From the NCBI RefSeq assembly GCF_039536325.1, contig NZ_BAAAYO010000007.1:62001-126000 (forward strand): a stretch of 64,000 nucleotides of DNA, given 5' to 3'. Made by a program: the position numbers and the translations under genes. The notes below the pieces were generated by a model, which searched no databases, was not told where the DNA came from, and worked only from the letters and a program-made list of their open reading frames with translations. Source of the DNA: Paenibacillus_AB hodogayensis (GTDB lineage Bacteria > Bacillota > Bacilli > Paenibacillales > NBRC-103111). Below, in pieces: positions 58,906 through 64,000 of the stretch (its first letter is position 1; every line of letters begins with the position of its first letter).

Positions 58906-60852
58906 ATGTCACCCTTAATTAAAAAAGTAGTCGCTTTGATCGCATTGCTCACGCTGCTGTTCGGCGGAGCGTGGATGTTCGCGCCCCAAACCCGGGCCGC
59001 TGCGCCGGTGTCGTCGACTCCGGAGCGGGGAGCGGCGGATTTAAACGATGCGACCGCGCTTAGCGCATTTATCGATGATATCATGAAAACGCATATGGAC
59101 AGCTTTACCATCCCTGGCGCCGTTATCTCAATCGTCAAGGACGGGAAGCCGCTGTTCGCGAAAGGATACGGGCATTCCGATATCGCCGTAAGCAAGCCCG
59201 TAGACCCGGAAACAAGTCTGTTCCGGATCGCTTCCACCACGAAGCTATTTACGTGGACGGCCGTCATGCAACTGGTCGAGCAGGGCAAGATCGATCTGGA
59301 TGCCGACGTCAATACTTATTTAAAGACGTTGACCATTCCCCAAACGTATCCCCAGCCGATTACGATGCGCCACCTTATGACCCATACCGCCGGGTTTGAA
59401 GAAGGAGGCGTAGGCTATCAAATTACGACAGACTCTCAAAAATTGCCGGGCTCGATCTCGGATACGCTTGCTAAGCATATGCTGAAGCGCGTTCGGCCTC
59501 CGGGCGAGATGGCCGCTTATTCCAATTACGGCGCTTCGTTGGCCGGGCTGATTGTCGAAGAGGTTAGCGGTCTTTCTTATAATGATTACGTTCAAACCCA
59601 TATCTTCGATACGCTCGGCATGAAATACGCGACTGTCCACGAGCCGGTCCCGGCTCGTTTGCAGCCTTTTGCGGTAACGGGTTACTCATGGGAGAACGGT
59701 CGATTCGCGACCAAACCGGCTACCTACGAGGGCGGGTTTCGTCCCGCCGGTTCGGGTACGGTCTCAGCGCTGGACATGGCCCGGTTCATGATCGCCCATC
59801 TGCAGAACGGACAATATGGCAGCAACCGAATCCTGAAACCGGAAACGGCGAGATTGATGCATTCGCCCGCTTTTCAGTTCGATCCGCGTCTGCCGGGCAT
59901 GGATCTCGGCTTCTACGAGCTAAACATGAACGGGCAGCGCGTCATTTCCCATGGGGGCGCTGATCCGCTATTCATTACCGAACTGTATCTCGTACCGGAG
60001 CAGCAAATCGGCCTTTTCGTATCCTATAGCGGCGGCGATGGGGGAGCGGCCTCGGAAGGGTTGTCGAAAGCTTTTTTCGACCGTTATTTTCCGGTGCGAG
60101 AAGGCTCCGTCCCGCCGGTATCGGCCGAGCTAGAGAAGGACGTGGAGAAATACGCCGGGTCTTATCAGTTCACGCGAAGGAACCATTCGCATATAGATAA
60201 GTTTTTCAGCATGATGTCGCAGTTTAACATCAAGGCATCGGGCAACCGGTTATCCTTGGGAAGCGGCGCCGAGCAACAGCTGTATGCACCCATCGGTCCG
60301 AATTTGTTTCAGGAAGTAGGAGGCGCGCACCAGATCGGGTTCCGCACCGATTCGTCGGGAAAGGTCACCCATATGGCTTTGGATTTTCTTTCGTATATGC
60401 CGCTCGAACGGACGCCTTTGCTTGATCGCTCTCAATTCTGGTATGCTTTACTCGGTATTTCGGGGATATTGTTTCTTAGCGCGCTGTCGGCGCTTGTTGT
60501 TTGCAGACGCCGGATCAAGACGATGCCGAAACCGCAGAAGCGGGCCATAGTGCTATCGGCGGTTGCCTCCGGCTGGGCATTGGCCACTTGCGTCGCTACG
60601 GTCGTTATCGTCTTGGGCATGGACACGATGGAACGGCTTAGCGGCATCCCGTTATCGCTGCACCTTTACCTTGTTATGCCGTTAGTGCTTGTCGGACTAA
60701 CAATTGTCTTGATCGGTTTATGTATACTGGGATGGGTCCGCCGCTATTGGACGCTGCCGGGTCGCGTGCATTATACGCTTGTAGCGTTATCGGCAGCAGG
60801 CACCAGCTTGTTTTTCTATCATTGGAACTTATTGGGGTGGCATTTTGGGTAA
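58906..60852 (+). CDS. Serine beta-lactamase-like hydrolase with C-terminal membrane helices
   Basis: A 648-residue membrane protein of the class C beta-lactamase/DD-peptidase family. The N-terminal signal/anchor spans about 5-28. The active site has S110-x-x-K113 (IASTTKLFTW), Y205-x-N207 (AAYSNYG) and H349-G-G (VISHGGAD). A linker domain follows (about 410-500), and five membrane helices end the protein (from about 510). Homologues include PBP4*-like and esterase enzymes, so activity on peptidoglycan or beta-lactams is possible. The start is ATG at 58906 after GGAGG; a longer frame exists without a site. A two-component pair begins 29 bases downstream. Confidence 0.85.
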   Translation: MSPLIKKVVALIALLTLLFGGAWMFAPQTRAAAPVSSTPERGAADLNDATALSAFIDDIMKTHMDSFTIPGAVISIVKDGKPLFAKGYGHSDIAVSKPVDPETSLFRIASTTKLFTWTAVMQLVEQGKIDLDADVNTYLKTLTIPQTYPQPITMRHLMTHTAGFEEGGVGYQITTDSQKLPGSISDTLAKHMLKRVRPPGEMAAYSNYGASLAGLIVEEVSGLSYNDYVQTHIFDTLGMKYATVHEPVPARLQPFAVTGYSWENGRFATKPATYEGGFRPAGSGTVSALDMARFMIAHLQNGQYGSNRILKPETARLMHSPAFQFDPRLPGMDLGFYELNMNGQRVISHGGADPLFITELYLVPEQQIGLFVSYSGGDGGAASEGLSKAFFDRYFPVREGSVPPVSAELEKDVEKYAGSYQFTRRNHSHIDKFFSMMSQFNIKASGNRLSLGSGAEQQLYAPIGPNLFQEVGGAHQIGFRTDSSGKVTHMALDFLSYMPLERTPLLDRSQFWYALLGISGILFLSALSALVVCRRRIKTMPKPQKRAIVLSAVASGWALATCVATVVIVLGMDTMERLSGIPLSLHLYLVMPLVLVGLTIVLIGLCILGWVRRYWTLPGRVHYTLVALSAAGTSLFFYHWNLLGWHFG

Positions 60853-60881
60853 GCCCAAACCGCCCGTTCGGGAGGCTCGCG

Positions 60882-61556
60882 ATGACCAAAATTTTAGTCG
60901 CGGATGACGATGACCGCATTCGGGAACTTATCACGTTGTTTTTGCGCAATGAAGGGTTTGACATCGTGACAGCGAGCGACGGGATGGAAGCACTAGCGAT
61001 CATGGAAGCATCGAGAATCGATCTGGTAATTCTCGACATCATGATGCCGAAGATGGATGGATGGGCATTATGCCAAGAGATCAAACGGCTGAATTCGGAT
61101 ATTCCTGTCCTGATGGTGACGGTCAAGGGCGAACCGGGTCAAAAGGTGAAAGGCTTCCAGCTCGGGACGGACGATTACTTGACGAAGCCGTTCAACCCGC
61201 TGGAACTGGTGCTGCGCGTAAAAGCGCTGCTGAAACGGTATTTGATCGTATCCTCACAGATCATCCAATTGAACGGCATCGTATTGAACCGCCGCAACTT
61301 TCAAGTGATCCGAGGGGAAGAGATACTGAATCTGCCGCTAAAGGAGTTCGAGCTGCTATTCAAGCTGGCCAATCACCCGGGTCAGATTTTTACCCGAGAA
61401 GAACTGATTGCGCATATATGGGGTCTCGATTACGAAGGCGACGACCGCACCGTCGATGTTCATATTAAACGGCTAAGGGAGCGGTTCGCCGGCGATTCTC
61501 GCCATTTCCAGATCGAAACGGCCCGCAGCCTCGGGTACAGGCTGGTCGTTCCATGA
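60882..61556 (+). CDS. OmpR-family response regulator
   Basis: A 224-residue regulator with a receiver domain (1-120: ILVADDDDR, LVILDIMMPKMDGW phosphoacceptor, YLTKPFNPLE) and an OmpR-type winged helix (about 130-223, LNLPLKEFELLFKLANHPGQIFTREELIAHIWG, then IKRLRERF and LGYRLVVP). The start is ATG at 60882 with GGGAGG upstream; the frame extends into the preceding gene without a site. It follows the beta-lactamase-like gene by 29 bases and overlaps its kinase by four bases, so the three genes form an operon. Confidence 0.92.
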   Translation: MTKILVADDDDRIRELITLFLRNEGFDIVTASDGMEALAIMEASRIDLVILDIMMPKMDGWALCQEIKRLNSDIPVLMVTVKGEPGQKVKGFQLGTDDYLTKPFNPLELVLRVKALLKRYLIVSSQIIQLNGIVLNRRNFQVIRGEEILNLPLKEFELLFKLANHPGQIFTREELIAHIWGLDYEGDDRTVDVHIKRLRERFAGDSRHFQIETARSLGYRLVVP

Positions 61557-62923
61557 TCAAAACCTTATACGTTCGCGTCATTTGCACCTTTTTGGCGGTT
61601 ATTCTTTTCAGCCTGATCGTCTCCTTTTATATCGGGCTGTTTGTATTCAAGAAAGAGATTAACCAAACGGGTCAAAACGATATGATAGCGGCAGGCGAGG
61701 AGGTCATTCGTCTTTACGAGCAGTTGAAGCCCGCTGACCGCGAGGCGTTTTTGGCCAGTATGGTGAAATTATCCGCCTACCCGATTCATATGTACGGATT
61801 GTCCGGCCAGGTTGCGTACTACGGATTGAAAGGTACAAAAAGCATTCAAATCGGGCCCGAAGCGGTACGGCAAGTACTGGAGGGAGGCGTTTACCGTTCT
61901 TCCGGCGATATCGCGTATATCGGCGTCCCGTTTTCGTACGACGGACAGCCTCATGCCATGTTTATGCAGTTTTCCCCGCAGAACGAAAACGTGATGAACC
62001 GGATGATAGGGTTCGTTCTGCTGCTGGTTCTGGTCATCGGCAGCCTCTGCATTCTGATTGCCGCCAGATATTTGGTGAAGCCCGTTCAAGCGTTGACGCG
62101 GGCGACCAAGCGGCTGGCGAAGGGCGACTTCGAGGTGGCGATCCAAACGAAACGTGCGGATGAAATAGGCGAATTGACCCAAAGCTTTAACGAAATGGCA
62201 AGCGAGCTTAAGCAGTTCGAGCAGATGCGGCAAGATTTCGTATCCAACGTTTCTCATGAAATTCAGACGCCGTTAACGTCTATATCCGGGTTCGCCATCG
62301 CTATGAAGCATGGCGATCTGGTAGCGGAGAGCGATCGCAACTATTACTTGGACATCATTCTCGCAGAGAGCGAGCGGCTGTCCAGGCTGAGCGATCATTT
62401 GCTGAACCTCGCTTCGCTCGATTCGCAACACCATCCGTTCCACGCGGCGAACTACAATCTCGACGAGCAGATCAGGCAAGTCGTCGTGACGTGCGAGCCC
62501 CAATGGTCGGTCAAAGGATTGTCCATCGAGCTGGAGCTCGCCGATGCGGTCAAAATTACCGCGGACCGGGACCAGATGAACCAGGTGTGGATGAATGTGC
62601 TCGGCAACAGCATCAAGTTTACGCCGGACGGCGGGCGTATTGAAATAAGCCTGACCCGGACTCCGAAAGAAATCTGCTTCCGGATTGACGACTCGGGGAT
62701 CGGCATAGCGCCCGAGCATCTTGGCCACGTGTTCGAACGTTTCTACAAGACAGACCCTTCCCGCAATCGCAATGCGGGAGGCAACGGCCTGGGGCTCGCC
62801 ATCGCGAAAAAAATCGTGACCCTGCACGGCGGAACGATCGGGATCGATAGCCGGTTGGGGAGCGGCACGACAGTGGTTGTTCATTTGCCCAATAAGCCGG
62901 GCGGGGGCGGGGGGATGCTGTAG
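61553..62923 (+). CDS. Sensor histidine kinase with HAMP domain
   Basis: A 456-residue kinase. Helix 1 (about 8-30) and helix 2 (about 155-177) flank an extracellular sensor domain of about 120 residues. A HAMP domain follows (LVKPVQALTRATKRLAKGDFEVA, about 175-225). The phosphoacceptor is H235 in NVSHEIQTPLTSI, and the ATPase domain ends with GNGLGLAIAKKIV and GIDSRLGSGTTVVVHLP. Its ATG overlaps the regulator stop. The signal is unknown; partnership with a cell-wall-type hydrolase suggests envelope or antibiotic stress. Confidence 0.92.
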   Translation: MIKTLYVRVICTFLAVILFSLIVSFYIGLFVFKKEINQTGQNDMIAAGEEVIRLYEQLKPADREAFLASMVKLSAYPIHMYGLSGQVAYYGLKGTKSIQIGPEAVRQVLEGGVYRSSGDIAYIGVPFSYDGQPHAMFMQFSPQNENVMNRMIGFVLLLVLVIGSLCILIAARYLVKPVQALTRATKRLAKGDFEVAIQTKRADEIGELTQSFNEMASELKQFEQMRQDFVSNVSHEIQTPLTSISGFAIAMKHGDLVAESDRNYYLDIILAESERLSRLSDHLLNLASLDSQHHPFHAANYNLDEQIRQVVVTCEPQWSVKGLSIELELADAVKITADRDQMNQVWMNVLGNSIKFTPDGGRIEISLTRTPKEICFRIDDSGIGIAPEHLGHVFERFYKTDPSRNRNAGGNGLGLAIAKKIVTLHGGTIGIDSRLGSGTTVVVHLPNKPGGGGGML

Positions 62924-63128
62924 AGGTTCGAGTCCGCTTGCCAGTTGGGTTGGGGCGCGACGAATCGTTCGAGCGAATAGGCGGCATTGCCTCGTTTAGC
63001 GTTTCCGTTCGGAACTATCGGCCTTTCTCAGACTGCTTCAATGTAAATGCGGATGATTAGATGGATTCATCTCGGATTGCCGGTTCTTATTAAACCCCAT
63101 GTTCATTACCACTAATTCCCGGACATCC

Positions 63129-64000
63129 CTATCTCGAGAGCCGCCTCGGCCTCGCGTTCACGAGCAGGATGCTGGCGACGATGAGCGCCATTCCCGCGAG
63201 CAGGTTCACCGTCAGCCGTTCGTTCAGGAACAGGACGCTGCAGATGATGGACACGACCGGGATGAGGAAGGTGAACGATCCGACCTTCGACGCCTCGCCC
63301 GAGGCGATCAGCTTGAAGTAGACGAGCCAGCCCAGGGCGATGACGAAGACGGAAATGAACAGCGTGTCATACAGGAATGCCCCGGTCCATCGGACCTCCG
63401 ACCAGCTCTCCACAGTCGAGCCATACGCCGTCATGACGCCGCCGCCGATCAGGATCTGCATAGCGGTCAACCACAACGAGTCGACCTTGGCCGATTGGCG
63501 CTTGATGTAGACAGTCCCGAGAGCCCAACTTAGCGCGGATGCCAAGGCCAGCAGGATGCCGATGAAGGAAACGCCTCCCGTCAATCCGCCGATGCTCATC
63601 GCGGCCACTCCGGCGAAGCCGAGCAGCAAGCCGATCATTTTCCGGGTGTACATCTTCTCCCCAAGCCACATCCAAGCAAACAAGCCGAGCAGCACCGGCT
63701 GCAGGAATACGATGGCCGAGAACAAGCCGGCGGGCATGTATTGAAGGCCGACGGTTTGGAAGCCGTAGTAGAAAACGATGCTTAGAAAGGCCGAGCACAA
63801 ATAATACGGCCATGTCTCCCGAAACCGAAGCTTCCTCCAGCGAGGAAGCGCGACGACGAGGAGCAGAGTCCCGCCGATCAGCGTTCGAAGGCCGGCGAAC
63901 AGAAGCGGCGGCGAGAATTCCAGCGCGTATTTCGTCAAAGGCCAATTGATCCCCCACATCAGTATCAGGAACAATAAATAGAATAGGAGTTGCTTACGGG
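63129..64000 (-). CDS. EamA/DMT-family transporter, 5' end beyond the window
   Basis: A drug/metabolite transporter of the EamA type; the visible part is about 290 residues with ten helices in two repeats. The first repeat has INWPLTKYALEFSPPLLFAGLRTL, the second SFIGILLALASALSWALGTVYIKR. The frame remains open to the right edge (...RKQLLFYLLFLILMWG), so the start is outside; an in-window TTG at 63974 is less likely to be the true start. Such transporters export metabolites or amino acids. It is not clearly linked to its neighbours. Confidence 0.88.
   Translation of the reverse strand, partial: RKQLLFYLLFLILMWGINWPLTKYALEFSPPLLFAGLRTLIGGTLLLVVALPRWRKLRFRETWPYYLCSAFLSIVFYYGFQTVGLQYMPAGLFSAIVFLQPVLLGLFAWMWLGEKMYTRKMIGLLLGFAGVAAMSIGGLTGGVSFIGILLALASALSWALGTVYIKRQSAKVDSLWLTAMQILIGGGVMTAYGSTVESWSEVRWTGAFLYDTLFISVFVIALGWLVYFKLIASGEASKVGSFTFLIPVVSIICSVLFLNERLTVNLLAGMALIVASILLVNARPRRLSR

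Noticed and set aside
1..64000. CRISPR arrays, tRNA or rRNA genes, prophage
   Set aside because: No regularly spaced identical repeats, no cloverleaf or rRNA-like segment, and no phage structural genes were seen; the XerS-like gene alone does not indicate a prophage.

Overview
The window looks like a chromosomal segment of a Paenibacillus-type Gram-positive bacterium (Paenibacillus, Cohnella or a close relative). The reasons are Bacillota-style AGGAGG ribosome binding sites with frequent TTG and GTG starts, many lipoprotein substrate-binding proteins, several AraC-type regulators fused to sensor domains, copper-amine-oxidase-like stalk domains, a LytR-CpsA-Psr protein, a XerS-type recombinase and moderately GC-rich coding DNA. 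No rRNA, tRNA or CRISPR array was seen. The genus is an inference from gene content, not a measured relationship.

Left third (1-31 kb). A stalk-domain protein and an acetyltransferase precede a metal island: a CDF exporter, an ArsR/SmtB regulator, CopZ, CopA and a His-rich lipoprotein, with one SmtB-like and two CsoR-like operators. Then come a PASTA pseudokinase-like membrane protein, an LCP protein, XerS with a small upstream gene, a dioxygenase-HEAT fusion, a candidate MITE, an orphan sugar-binding lipoprotein, an MFS transporter, a DUF3298 protein and a diguanylate cyclase. From 19.2 to 30.4 kb lies a polysaccharide-use locus: two permeases, a binding lipoprotein, a membrane AraC sensor, a large GH39-like enzyme and an unassigned 567-residue protein.

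Middle (31-47 kb). After an AAC(6')-like acetyltransferase, a discoidin-domain gene remnant, a YetF-like protein, a glyoxalase-fold protein and YnfA, the region is dominated by iron acquisition. Three siderophore-type binding lipoproteins have Fur-like boxes just downstream of their promoter -10 elements. Two are paired with AraC regulators that carry a binding-protein-like domain, as in Bacillus Btr. No permease or ATPase for iron uptake is encoded here, so these capture proteins must work with transporters elsewhere. A DUF418 protein, a two-component system, an Asp/Glu racemase and a MocR regulator are interspersed.

Right third (47-64 kb). A second PhyH-type dioxygenase is divergent from an AraC regulator. 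Two pentapeptide-repeat proteins follow, then an IS150-like insertion-sequence end remnant and a LacI regulator whose operator core (TTGnACACGTGTnnTA) occurs three times around its own promoter and that of the next binding lipoprotein, which is followed by a large carbohydrate-active protein. After a 700-base noncoding stretch with palindromic repeats come a Tet(L)/Tet(K)-like MFS exporter, a serine beta-lactamase-like membrane protein in an apparent operon with a response regulator and histidine kinase, and an EamA transporter cut by the window edge. No wholly new system is proven; the most interesting items are the regulator/binding-protein pairs, the LacI operator set, the MITE candidate, the dioxygenase-HEAT fusion and the degenerate kinase.
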